The notes beneath the pieces were generated by a model. The model searched no databases and was not told where the DNA came from. It saw nothing but the letters and a program-made list of their open reading frames with translations. From Thereva unica (Eukaryota; Arthropoda; Insecta; Diptera; Therevidae), in the NCBI GenBank assembly GCA_949987705.1, contig OX465281.1, positions 190,203,112 through 190,267,111 of the forward strand: 64,000 bases of DNA. Direction: 5' to 3'. Positions 1 through 11,900 of this stretch are shown here, in pieces. The stretch's first letter is position 1. Each line of letters opens with the position of its first letter. The translations under genes were made by a program, and so were the position numbers.

Positions 1-2285
1 ATTGTTACTTTTGGTCGGAGTTGCGGTACTATTGGGTGCCAGAAAGCCATGAATGGGTGATTTCTTCAGCATAACGGTTCTCACCCATAATAAGCCAATA
101 CGAATTTATCTGGAGAAGGCCAAAGCGATCCCCACCGTAAGCATGGGTCATTAACGACAGCGTTCGGTTTTACCCAACAGGAAGAAGAGGCGAGCGTTGA
201 CCCTCTGCACTAAATATCTTTAGCTATAGGTTTCTTTTTTCCTTAATTTTTTAAATATTGATATTGATCTGCATGAATTTCTATATATACATATATTTAC
301 TTTTAATGCTAATTCATATTTGGAATTACCTATATTATATATATATATATAAAAAAAAAAAACAATAACTATAACTGCAAGCAGCCAAGCTGGCATAATT
401 GACAAAATTTAAAGTGAATTTAGTAACCCAAGGGGTTTATTGGATTGAGGATCTTATAATCATTGCGTATACTTAAGTATCAGGATAACAGAAAAAGAGC
501 TAGAATAGGATACTATAGGATATAGAGTGTAATGATAGTAATTAGGAAACAGGAGTATCAATAAGCGATTGAATTGTGATGGGAATGTCTGAAGAAGGAC
601 ATTACATTGAGTTCGAGTTGAGTTTCTGCAAATTTATCTTGCAACGTGTTATAAATAACCGCCTAAAGGGATCCCTTCAGTTTTAATTTAATATATCGAA
701 ACCCGTAAATGACCTCATAAACCTAGAGAGTCTTAGTAATGTCTACCTTTTTTTTCATTATTCTCAACCATTCCCAAAGTATAGAAATTTTAGTATCTAG
801 ACCGAAGGAGTTTTCCTTTCGTTTAGCTATAAGAAGTCGATTATGAATTAGCGACTATATATCTTGATTATAGTATGGAGGTGTAAGTTCCCTTTGAATT
901 CTCGTTTAGAATTAGATTATGGAAATACAGATGATTTTTTTGTTGTAACTTTTGAAGAGTACATTTATATTTGGATTCCGTCTCGATTAATTGCTTGACT
1001 TATATTAGTTCACAAGGAGCTTGCATTCCTCTAGATTAAAATAATGCCTTTAGGATATCTATTGAAGTGATGTTAGTATTAAAAGTAGTAACTGAAATGT
1101 TTCTTGATAATAAAATTAATTGAATTGTATCGAAGCTCTCCCTCTTTGATTTCGTAATGTTAATCTGGTTTTCCTATTGGATTAGGTAATGAATACGATG
1201 GTGTGCGCATAAGCTCCACGTAAGTATGGTTACCCGTGTATGGGGATGTCCCCGCCAGAGGTAAGTACCCTTTCGACCATCCTCGACCCCTGTGTCCCCT
1301 TGTGAGTTGACGACAAATGACCATGACCAACGCCACCCACCCTCTCGTTCGGCCCTGGAAATAAACTAGCCCACCGCTAATGCACCCCTAGCACGCGAGA
1401 ATTCCTTTCGTCGAATCAATAACTGTCATAGTCTGACTGATCCCTGTACCACGAACCCCCCCAACCCCGAGCTGGCATGAGCAGAGCAAGGCGTGCGAGT
1501 ACCGGTGCAGAGATCAACCTAATCGCGTTAGCCCAAGGTGGTATTCCCCTCACAGACCCAGCCACGTCTTCTTCTGTTTCCCAATTCCCGACTCTCTTTT
1601 TTTTGTAATCTTGGTCCCTTTTGCATTAAGGCAACAATATCCCCTTTACTTCGTGCCCCGGCATACACGATCCCGACAGTTACATAAAAGATCAATATAT
1701 AAATACGCAAAAAATGAATCATTTTCAATGAAACACGGGACAGATACTTTAAAATTTACTCAACACCGCACTTATTTCAAAACTTTCTTGCTCATTTCCC
1801 ACAAAATGCAATATTTGAGTTAGGTCACTTTCATTCTAAGGGTGCGGTATATAAATCTGCTTATCACCTTTGCAAAATTGTAGCTTTCCAAAATTGTAGA
1901 TTTTCCGATTTTCCAACTCTTGAACGACCTACATACAGTTAGCCGGGAAATGACACTTATTTGGCAAAATTCGTCAGCCATATTTGCCCCGCAATTTTGA
2001 ATTTATAAGTTTAGACCATAAATTCGTTATTTGCGACTTTAAAAACCCCTAGGTAACCATTTTCATTAGGATCGGAAGAAAATTGGCAAATTCAACCATA
2101 TTTCCGCGGCCATTTTGAATTTCCCATGATACGAACGTTACGATACGTTTTTCCCATTGCTAGCGAACGACTTAATGAATATACACAAAATTTTGGAATT
2201 AGAAGTTTCGAAATTTCGAAATGTTGATATTTCCGATGTTCACCCGCATTCGCTTAATATTCCTTGACTTGTATTTACCCATAAA
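1..2285. other. AT-rich stretch, no gene recognised
   Basis: I see no convincing coding region. There is a (TA)n and poly-A run near 325-362 and a GC-richer island at about 1230-1510 whose translations match nothing I know. Short open frames here lack recognisable motifs. It may be decayed transposon or LTR sequence, but I cannot support a specific call. Confidence 0.5.
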
Positions 2286-2289
2286 TTTT

Positions 2290-2660
2290 AGGTGAATGGA
2301 AGAAAAAATATAGACTTTGTTACTCTTTTACTCTTTGTTTTTGTTTGATCATGTGACCCCATGCCTTTTACAGGCCCTAGTAACTTTGCTGATGGCATAC
2401 TCCTGTTGGGCGTTCCAGTCCAGTCTCTTGTCAGTACTCCCAGACATTTGATTGAGTCGGAGTACTCAACCATGATACTCTGATACAAATAGGACCTAGG
2501 TCCCATTTGCAACGTTAGAAAAAGGTGTGAGAACGGCCTTATTCGAGTTGATTAATAGGCCCTCCATGATACACCAACTTTGAACTTCTCGAAGAGCTGT
2601 TCTCATGACCTTTGTAATAGTCAAATTAAACATCCCTGCATAGCCGATGACATCGAATAT
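2290..2660 (-). pseudogene. R1/Jockey-type non-LTR reverse transcriptase fragment
   Basis: Minus-strand frames carry the end of the RT palm and thumb of an R1-like retrotransposon. ALREVQSWC followed by GLLINSNKAVL matches the usual 'mqxAL..v..WC...gL.vNp.Kt' pattern. VEYSDSIKCLGV at about 2470-2435, in another frame, matches the 'v.YLGV.LD' block. The YADD catalytic box is gone and a frameshift separates the two blocks, so this is dead. It lies just past the last recognisable OR-A exon, where that receptor's C-terminal exon would be expected, so it may have displaced it. Confidence 0.6.
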
Positions 2661-2769
2661 AAAGTCGTGTAGTTTGGTCAACCAGTGGGTTGGTTGGTGA
2701 CTGAACAAAAGCATTGCAACACCGTTCGACCAACGCATTTCTTCGCGTCACCTGAAAGTAGGTGAAAAC

Positions 2770-2868
2770 GAGAATACCAATTACAAAGTGAAGATTCTTT
2801 CTGGACCCTAACGCATGATATGTTTGAACTGCATTTGTCCAAATATTGTCATCACAATGACAACAAGC
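2770..2868 (-). other. Candidate exon 8 of OR-A
   Basis: After a 43-bp putative intron (GT at 2911, AG ending 2869) an in-frame stretch includes NIWTNAVQTYHALG and SRKNLHFVIG. A tryptophan and an R-K-x-L block at this place fit the segment before TM7 of odorant receptors. The following residues do not look like the conserved receptor tail. The same stretch is not visible downstream of OR-B, so this remains a guess. Confidence 0.35.
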
Positions 2869-2911
2869 CTGACTAGATTTTGAAATAATGAGAAATGTAC
2901 AACAATAGTAC

Positions 2912-5900
2912 CTCATAGTAGATCTCATTTCCAATTGCATGATACAATAGGTACATCAAGCTTGTCACAAAGAAGTACGTAATTAGAATATATAGGTCAA
3001 AAGTTTCAGTATTGCTGTTCTGAAAACAAATACAAATTTCTTAATAATAATAAAAAAATTAAGGAACAGTTGCTTACCTCTGAAAATTGATAAAGTAAAA
3101 AGCAAATCAGAACTGAAAACAGAATAAAATCAACGAAGACAATTGCAGATATGAAAGATTCCAATCTTTTGACGAGTCTTCAATTAAATTACTCGTAAAT
3201 ATAATATAAAAATTAAATAAATAATACTTTGTTGTTTGTCCTTGCAGCTCAATTAGTGATACAAGTTCTTCATTAAGTTTGGACTCAACAATTTTCTGAG
3301 GAAGAGACAACATTGTAAAGCATTTAAAAAATACTGATAAGGGGTGGTCCATTAATTACATGAGGCGTTTAGGGGGAGGAGGGTCGCGTCAAATATCACG
3401 TAATTTTTTTCTCTCAAGAAAGAGTGTAAAATTTGCTAGAAAATTGGGTTACATTAAGTAAAACATGTTTCTCCACTAACGACCCGCATTCACTTACAGG
3501 CCACCGCCAAGGCAGATCCGCAGGCACGGCCCAATGAAAACAATGCAATACTAAGTTTGCCTGTGATATGAGGACTTCAGGTATCCCCTGATAGGGCGTG
3601 GCGAACAGGTAACGTCATGATTCCCTACAGACACACAGGCGAAGACGACAGTTTAGCACAGCAGGTTGTTAATACAATTGCATAGCCTCAACGAAAACTT
3701 TAAAGGCACAAACAGATTGGTGACTGGAAAAACCTTTAAAATACACGGACTATAATATTTGCGACATAACAGGCGGCGCGGAAAAATAAAATGTATGGGA
3801 AATTCTCTCGCAGGCGGCCGCCTTTGCGCTAATATGTTTGTGCCTTAGGCGGCTTCAGACTCACGCCGTGAACACCCCCCACGAACAAGCGCGAATGCGA
3901 GTGTTAATGGTTTTCACGCCTAGTTCGCGCCTTGCTTTCAGGTCCGACTGGATATGGCGGGAATTCGTGCGGTAAATTCGCGGCTTGAGACTGAATATAT
4001 GTAAGTTCTGGGGTGTTAGCACATAAGTTGTTTCAGTCGATCTATTCATACAAGTGAATCAAAATTTTTTGTATGAAGTGGTCGATTCAAGAAACTTACG
4101 TGCTACCACCCCAGATCTTCAGGCACAATCTGATGTCAAATGTCCACTCATATAAAGATTTTTTCAGTTTTCTTGGACTGCAGGCCCCATCCAGCTGGCG
4201 GCCGGGGAGGTGTGGTGAAAACTTTCAGGCCCCGGCCTGTTGTCGACCTGTGTGTGAATGGTTGCCTTAAAATATGGCTAAATCCTACACAAAAAATTTA
4301 TGCGAACGCCAGAAAGTAGCATAGTAGCCTTTCGATTGTGTAACTGCCACCGGCCAGCCAAACGCACGACTCAACGATGCCGACCAGAGAAATGGCCTTT
4401 AGAATATATAACTACAGGAAGGACTCTCGTCGAATGTAGCATAATGAAATTCTTGTTGATTATGAGTGCTCACGATTTGGTAGTTGTGTGTCCACTATAA
4501 GCGGAAAAAGCGAACTATTACTTATCTATTTAAAGCTAGCGACTACGACCGTAACGTAAATACGTATTTTTATTTCAATAATAGACATTTTTTAATATCT
4601 AAAAAGCACGAAATCTCACAAAGAGGGCAAATCGCAAAAATTGCCTCACGTAATTTATGGACGACCCCTAACTTACATCAAGCTTTCCCAATTTTAATTT
4701 TATGAGTTTAAATATAAAATTGGGATATAGTAATAATACCGACATTGTCACATGCCATCCAGATATAAATAAGATACCAGTAAAAAACGCAAAGTACGGG
4801 TAAATATATGCGATGAAGTAATTTTTCGTCAAGTTTCTAAATGGGTATATAAGAAATAGAAACGGTACATTCTCAACCTCTAAAATCTGAAAAGATATAT
4901 TTAAAAAAAAAAAAATTATAAAAATTTTATTATAAAACTACTCACATTTTCAACTTCAAGTACTTGACTATTAATTTGTAATGTTTTCGCTGATGTAAAA
5001 AGCACAATAAATATGGCCACAAACACTGGTAAATATATCACCAGAAATATATTTCGCGTTATTGAAATGAATGTTTTGTAAATTTTTTGTTCTGTTTCTT
5101 CACTTGATAGATATAATCTTTTCGCATCCCTTGCAATATATGTTATAATATCGATGAACTCTTAAAACAATGTTTATTAAGTTGCATAATAATAAGTACC
5201 TTGCTTACCTTTACGCCGGAACAGAAGCATTATGATCTGAAAGTTTGCATTTAAGTAATGCATTGCGGTGGCTACTGTCATCGAAGCATTACCGATGTTA
5301 CTCAAATTACCGAGATTAAGGGCGTAAATCTAAAATTTCATAAGTGAAAAATTTATCTATATAAATATAATTGGAGTGTGATATCAAAATAATTGTCTTT
5401 TTCTAGGTTCATAATGGTTTACATGATTTTAAGACGAAATCACGCATTATTAAAATTTTTGTCTGTCTGTATGTCTTTTTTTTTGTTTTACGAGGGATGG
5501 TGAGAATCTTCACCGCTGAGGGTCCGCACTCAGACGGCGTTTCAGATTCGTACTGAATAAACTCACCACCCCTTTCTGTGACGCTTACCCCGCCCGGGAC
5601 CGCCGCGAGGCATTACTTCGGGCGGGCGTCACCAACGTGACCCTTTAGGTGTCCCTCTTGTCTTTAGCTAGAATATACCTTACGGGTTGCTACTGCTCCC
5701 GGCATTTCTTCGCCTTTCTCTATTTCCTGTGGCTTCTTCTTGCATTAACTTTCTGTGAATGGCCTTCAGGGTTGCTTCCACTTTCTTCCACATTTCCTCG
5801 GATCTCATCATATGTTCTACGATGTTTTCCGGCGTTAGTGGCGCCTGGGCCGTTCGTTTCTTCTAATTCCGCCCTTTCCTAGGCGAATCTCGAGCAGGCA

Positions 5901-8900
5901 AAGAAGACGCGCTCTGCGTCTTCTTCCGTCGCTGGGCATACCGGACACAACGGTGAATCATCGTGCCCGAAGCGGTGGAGGTATTTCCTATACCCCCATG
6001 TCCGCTCAGAAACTGCGTGAGGTCGTAACTTATTTCCCCACGCTCCCTCGAAACCCATATTTCCACGTTAGGGATAAGTCTGTGGGTCCAACGACCCTTA
6101 ACAGACTCGTCCCACTTCCCCTGCCATTCCCCTAAGGACTCACAGCGCGCAATCTGCCTCCGTACCCTTCTTGGCTGCCCTCTACCATATTCTGGGTCAT
6201 ACAGACGCATGCCCTCCCTCGCCAGAATGTCTACGGGAATCATCCCTGCTAGCACGCACGCCGCATCGTCGAACGTGTTCCTCTACGCGCAGCAAGCGCG
6301 GAGTGCACTTAGCCTATATGCACCCCTCCATTTTCTACTACTTGCAGTCCTGCTTAACGCTGCTGCCCACACTGACGCTGCGTATAACAGGACTGAGCTG
6401 ACCACCCTCCCCAAGAGGAGGCGGCGACTCGGTCTAGGGCCCCCAACATTGGGCAGCATTCTTGCGAGTGCTGCACAAATCGCAGAAGCTTTGTCTGCCG
6501 TGCCATCTAAGTGCGCTTTGAAATTTAGCCTCCGATCGATCATCACTCCCAGGTACCTTAGAGCGGGCTGTGAGTGGATGATCTGTTCCCCTACCTTGAT
6601 CCTCACGGATACTAGCTTTTGCCGTTTGCTGATCAGCACTGCTTCAGTTTTGTGCTCAGCAAGTTTCAACCCAGCGCGTTCTAGCCACGCTTTTATTTCC
6701 CAGATCGCTTCGTTCGCATACAATTCGATGTCATCTGGGTGTTTTCCTTCGACAACTACCCCGATATCATCTGCAAAACCCGATCGCCACTGCTTCCTTT
6801 GGAAGACGAAGCCCCAACACATCATTGTACATTGCGATCCATAGGAGAGAGCCCAGGACGGAACCTTGCGGGACACCGCATGTTGTCCCGAACACTTTAG
6901 GGCCATCATCCGAATCACAATGAAGCGACCTACCCTGAAGGTAGTCGGCCACCACTCGCACTAGGTACTTTGGTGTGCCTAGCTTTATCAACGCCTCTAC
7001 TATTTTGCTCCACCTCGCTGAGTTGAAAGCATTTTTTACGTCGAGGGTTATCAGTGCGCAGCAGTGATTTTTCTCTATGGCGTCTCTTACTATGCCCACC
7101 ACCATATTGACTACATCAGTCGTCGTCCTTGCCTTTCTAAAGCCGAATTGCTTGTCCGACAGGCCACCAACCCTTTCGACGCTAGGGACTTTGTGTGTAT
7201 GTCTGTCTGTCTGTTTGTCCGGGCTAATCTCGGAAACGGCTAACACGATTGGAATGGGACTTTCGCTGGAAGATTCAAAATTTTTGCGAGCGTGTTTTAG
7301 GCTGTTTATATTCTCTATATATTAGCTCTACCTGTATGTATGTATGGATGTATGTGTGGATGTATGTATGTATGTAGACAAATCTTGAAACTTTTGACCC
7401 ACTTCCATATAACCGATCAAATTTTGCACACATGTACAGTTCACATGACAACGCAATCTGACCATTTTGTAAAAAAATCAAGATGGCCGTTTCAAGATGG
7501 CGGCCGAATTTCGCAATTTTGCTCGCCGACCCTCGACATGGGTATCATATGAAAGGGAATGATGAGTAGAATATAATTTGCTGTTTCTAAATTCAAAATG
7601 GTGGCCAGAACAAAATGGCGGCTGCTTTTTTATATGAGAAAACCAAGCTTAGGTGTAACCCTTTATACTACCAGTCCGTCATGTCGTTCAGTTCATGTTG
7701 CAATATCTAGTAGTAAGCTTGGCTTGAAGAATAGACAAGAATAGGAAAGGTTAGAGGGGCTTACCTTTTATTTACATCGCGATCGGTATGGGTATCAAAT
7801 GAAACGATATGACCAGTAGAATATTTTTAGGTGGCTAGCGTAATTCCAAATTCAAAATGGCAGCCAACAACAAATAGCGAACTACCTTTTTTTACAACGC
7901 TCTCGGTATGGATTCCAAATAAAAGTGTATGATGAGTAACCTGGGTGACCTCATTTTAAATATCGGTCACCACAAAATAACTGAAGACATACAATAGTCT
8001 AAAAGGTAGAAAGCAGAAAACATAGTTTAAAAAACTTAAAAATATGCTTTTATTTAAAAATGAACTAAAAAGTAAAAAGTAATGTTGAAGGTAAACTTTT
8101 ATTGCTCCTAGCAGTACATATGTATAATATCTACATATATGGGGCGCTAGGGTAAAGTTCCAGTGTTAATAAAATAAGAATATAGGTAAAGTCTCACGTT
8201 TTTTTACATTTCGAAAGGTAGATTGTTTGACCAATATGAGATCAGGACAGTAGCAGAGATTGCTCCAAATTTACTCACATTAGGAGAAACAGCTCATTCT
8301 ATATTTAAGACACCGATCGAAGAAGATCACATGGATAATCCTTCGTGGAACAAATCTTAAGTTTTACAAGACTGCATGATGGTTGCCTGGGAATGGGATG
8401 AATATACCATGGCAAATGAAGTATTTATTAACAGAAAACCGCAAGATTTAAGATGAAAAAACCAATTACACAGGCCTGCAAGGTTTTTTTCTTGACAATT
8501 TAATAGTCGTATTTTAAGTATTTTTTCGCGCTGAATCCGAATCCGTTGGCCAAATTGCCCTATCACGTCAGGATTTTGAGCAATCCTAACCTAAAAGTGC
8601 CAAAAAGCGTGTTTTTTGCACTTTTGCGCGTTAAATATCTCAAAACTATGGAATGATAGGGCAAATCTGACAACGGGATCGTTTTCAGCATGCCAAAATC
8701 TATAGAAAAGCATGTCGGAAGCGTGAAATTTGACAACACTTTTTTTGTAATACTGAAAAGAAAAACTTCTTGGCGCGAAATCGACGATTTTTATTAAGAC
8801 ATGTTATCATCGTTGCACCTCGTTTTTCGGGGGCTCGTATTTTAAGTATTTTTTCGCGCTGAATCCGAATCCGTTGGCCAAATTGCCCTATCACGTCAGG

Positions 8901-11900
8901 ATTTTGAGCAATCCTAACCTAAAAGTGCCAAAAAGCGAACACGCTTTTTGGCACTTTTAGGTTAGGATTGCTCAAAATCCTGACGTGATAGGGCAATTTG
9001 GCCAACGGATTCGGATTCAGCGCGAAAAAATACTTAAAATACGAGCCCCCGAAAAACGAGGTGCAACGATGATAACATGTCTTAATAAAAATCGTCGATT
9101 TCGCGCCAAGAAGTTTTTCTTTTCAGTATTACAAAAAAAGTGTTGTCAAATTTCACGCTTCCGACATGCTTTTCTATAGATTTTGGCATGCTGAAAACGA
9201 TCCCGTAGTCAGATTTGCCCTATCATTCCATAGTTTTGAGATATTTAACGCGCAAAAGTGCTAAAAACACGCTTTTTGGCACTTTTAGGTTAGGATTGCT
9301 CAAAATCCTGACGTGATAGGGCAATTTGGCCAACGGATTCGGATTCAGCGCGAAAAAATACTTAAAATACGACTATTAAATTGTCAAGAAAAAAAAAACC
9401 GTTTTTTGCAGGCCTGTGTTATTTTGGAGAGTAACTGTTTTATTGGCATAGATTTCCGGCAAATGTTGGCAGCTGTCTCGACAGATATGCGGGCCGACAA
9501 TATTGATGCACGTTTTAAGGCAAGGCGCAAATTGAGACGCGTATAGCGCGTGTGGGGTGGCGCAGCATAGCGCGATTTTCTGTAACAATGGGAAACTAAT
9601 AGAGCTGTGCAAATTAACTAGTGGACGCGAGGTGGCACGACTCGCGTCATCTACGACACGCGTGGCTTTGTGGTCGAACCACAGTTTCTCGTGCCGGTCG
9701 TGTCAACAAGTAACAAGTGTATTTCTAAATTTCTTCTTGAAATTATTTTCTTGTTCTTTCTCTTCCACTATTTTAGTTTGTTTTTGATTACTGTGTTTTT
9801 AAATACCTACCTATGGCTGATGAAAGGTTGATCGAGGCTGTGAGGGGCACAGAGAGCTTTATGACCTAAAAAACCCGAACTACATGAAGACAAAGTTAAA
9901 AACTAAGATTTGGGGGGATATTGCACAAGAAATGGCTTTGAAAAGTGGTAGATATAAATTTTGTATAATTATATTTTATGTATATTTATTAATTTAAGAG
10001 ATATATTGACTTAAAAAAAATTTATTGAACAAAATTTAAAATATGTAAAAGGCGCTTTATTTTCAATATTTTCCAAGAATGACGGACTGGTGTTGCCAGG
10101 GAACTGCTCCCCACCCAGTAAAATAGTCAGTGAAATATTGCCTCACTCTGAAGGCTGCCTCACTCTGATGAATTTCTCAACCTGCTCCCTTGCATAGGAA
10201 GTAACTCAGTTTCTGATAATTGCTCGATATCGTTTGCATTTTCTGGTATGACGGTTGAACATCGCAAGTATGCAAAACGCAAGCTGCTTTTACAACATCC
10301 CTCACCGTTTCCACTTTACTTTCAAAAGGCTTCCTAAATACACGAAACCGCAAGTTTTTCATCGGTTGGAATCGGTTTTTGGGCATTGCATCCATTTGCA
10401 TCAATGGAATGTGCGATCATTCCATGCACTTCAGTAAATTGGCGTCGACTCATTCGGAAGTAATTACAAAAATCAGCATCACTCATCTTACTTGTGGTTC
10501 TAAATTGTCCACATTTTTCCCTTTCTAATAGGATATATTTATTGGGTGATTTCAATTTTTTTGTCGCTAAATAATTTAGAAACATTTTGTCCTCAGCATC
10601 ATTATCTGATTCTGAACTTAACAACTCTAATAACAATTTTTTCTTCCGCGAGCCAGACATTGCAGCTAGTGTCGCATCGAAACTGCGTCTCAATATGCGG
10701 ATCACCGCGCTACGCGTGTGACACGTGCGTGTCATGCTGGTCGCGTCATGTCAGCTCACACGCGCTATACGCGTCTCAATTTGCGCCTTGCCTTAGGGGC
10801 AGATTGAAAAACGTCATTTAAAGCAAAACATGAGAGCACAATCGGAAAACTCGGAATTCAGTATTATTCTCCTCTACATAGGATATAGAAAATTCTCTGA
10901 GATTAATGAGAGTCATGATAGTGATCTGCTGGCTGTTGTTTGAAAGTTCGTCTTAGACGCGGAAATTGTGATGAGCGACATTTATGATGATTGGGAAAAT
11001 ATCAACTCAACTATATAAGTCGACTCAACTCAATAATGCCACCAACGTTGTAATACTTACAAGTGAAATATCGACCAGAAACGACGAAATAGGAAAACGG
11101 GAAGCAGCAATTGCCCTTTTTCAGGATCAAATCAGTAGTATCGCCTTATAATGTTGGCCATGTTCGTCTCAAGCCATGTTCGCCATGGGGCAAGTTCAGG
11201 GTGCGAATTATCTAGGATCCTCAAAATCTACGTGCACAAGACATATTCTGAATATGATTGGCTAGGTATCTGTTGTGCACGTAGTACAAAAGTTTTCCGA
11301 TGGGTGATGATTAACCTCGAATTTTAAAAAAAGTTGTAGGTAGAACATTTTTTATAGGCAACTCTAAATTTTGTTAAGTTCCCAAAATTATGTTTTGTAG
11401 GTTGTTTTTTGTTTCACTATCCCTTTTTCTTATCGCGGACTATCCACACATAATTTTGTTTTATTAAAAGGCGTTGCGGACCTTGTTTTGCGTGACAGCT
11501 TTCAGCTCTGACCAGGATCTCTTAGTTGTTGCGGCCTCTGCTAGTAGGGTTCTCCTCCACGTTGTTCTAGGTCTTCCGACTCGACGGGGTCCTTGCGGAT
11601 TCCAGTTAAGGGCCTGTGTGGCTAGATTTTCGTCTTCACGTCACAATCCACACGTATCCAATCCAATTCCATTTCCTTCGCCTGATTTGGTCATCTATCC
11701 TTTCTTGGACGGCATAGCGCCATAGTTCTTCATTTGAAATTCTATCTTGCCAGCGACGCAGGCATCTGGGTGAGTTTCCATATTTCGCAACGGTACAAAA
11801 GAACTGCCTTAACGTTGGAGTTGAATAGCCGCGGTTTGGGGTTAGTTGAGATAAGTGTTGATCTCCATATGCGGAACAGGCATGCATATGCGCCTCGTGC

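Larger units (their letters stand above)
9516..10795. mobile_element. Internally deleted Harbinger transposon with 39-bp TIRs
   Basis: The terminal inverted repeats are identical: TAAGGCAAGGCGCAAATTGA and onward at 9516-9554, with its reverse complement at 10757-10795. Flanks are compatible with a TWA target. Inside are a MADF-gene first exon on plus and a transposase remnant on minus, converging. This is the standard two-gene Harbinger layout with most of both genes deleted. Confidence 0.85.

Noticed and set aside
1528..1728. Minus-strand frame with a basic stretch (NRRRRGWVCEGN)
   Set aside because: No family resemblance, no start or splice evidence, and a position in an unassigned region. 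Length is compatible with chance.
2496..2738. In-frame C-terminal exon of OR-A
   Set aside because: Its second half (ALREVQSWC, GLLINSNKAVL) is R1-like reverse transcriptase and it is not in the receptor frame.
5863..6255. Independent 130-residue protein
   Set aside because: The sequence is the C-terminal part of the R1-like retrotransposon (RWTHRLIP, LTQFLSGHG), not a separate gene.
8700..9179. Two identical 64-residue frames on opposite strands
   Set aside because: They are the same sequence read in the two arms of the palindrome, with no start context, homology or codon signal.
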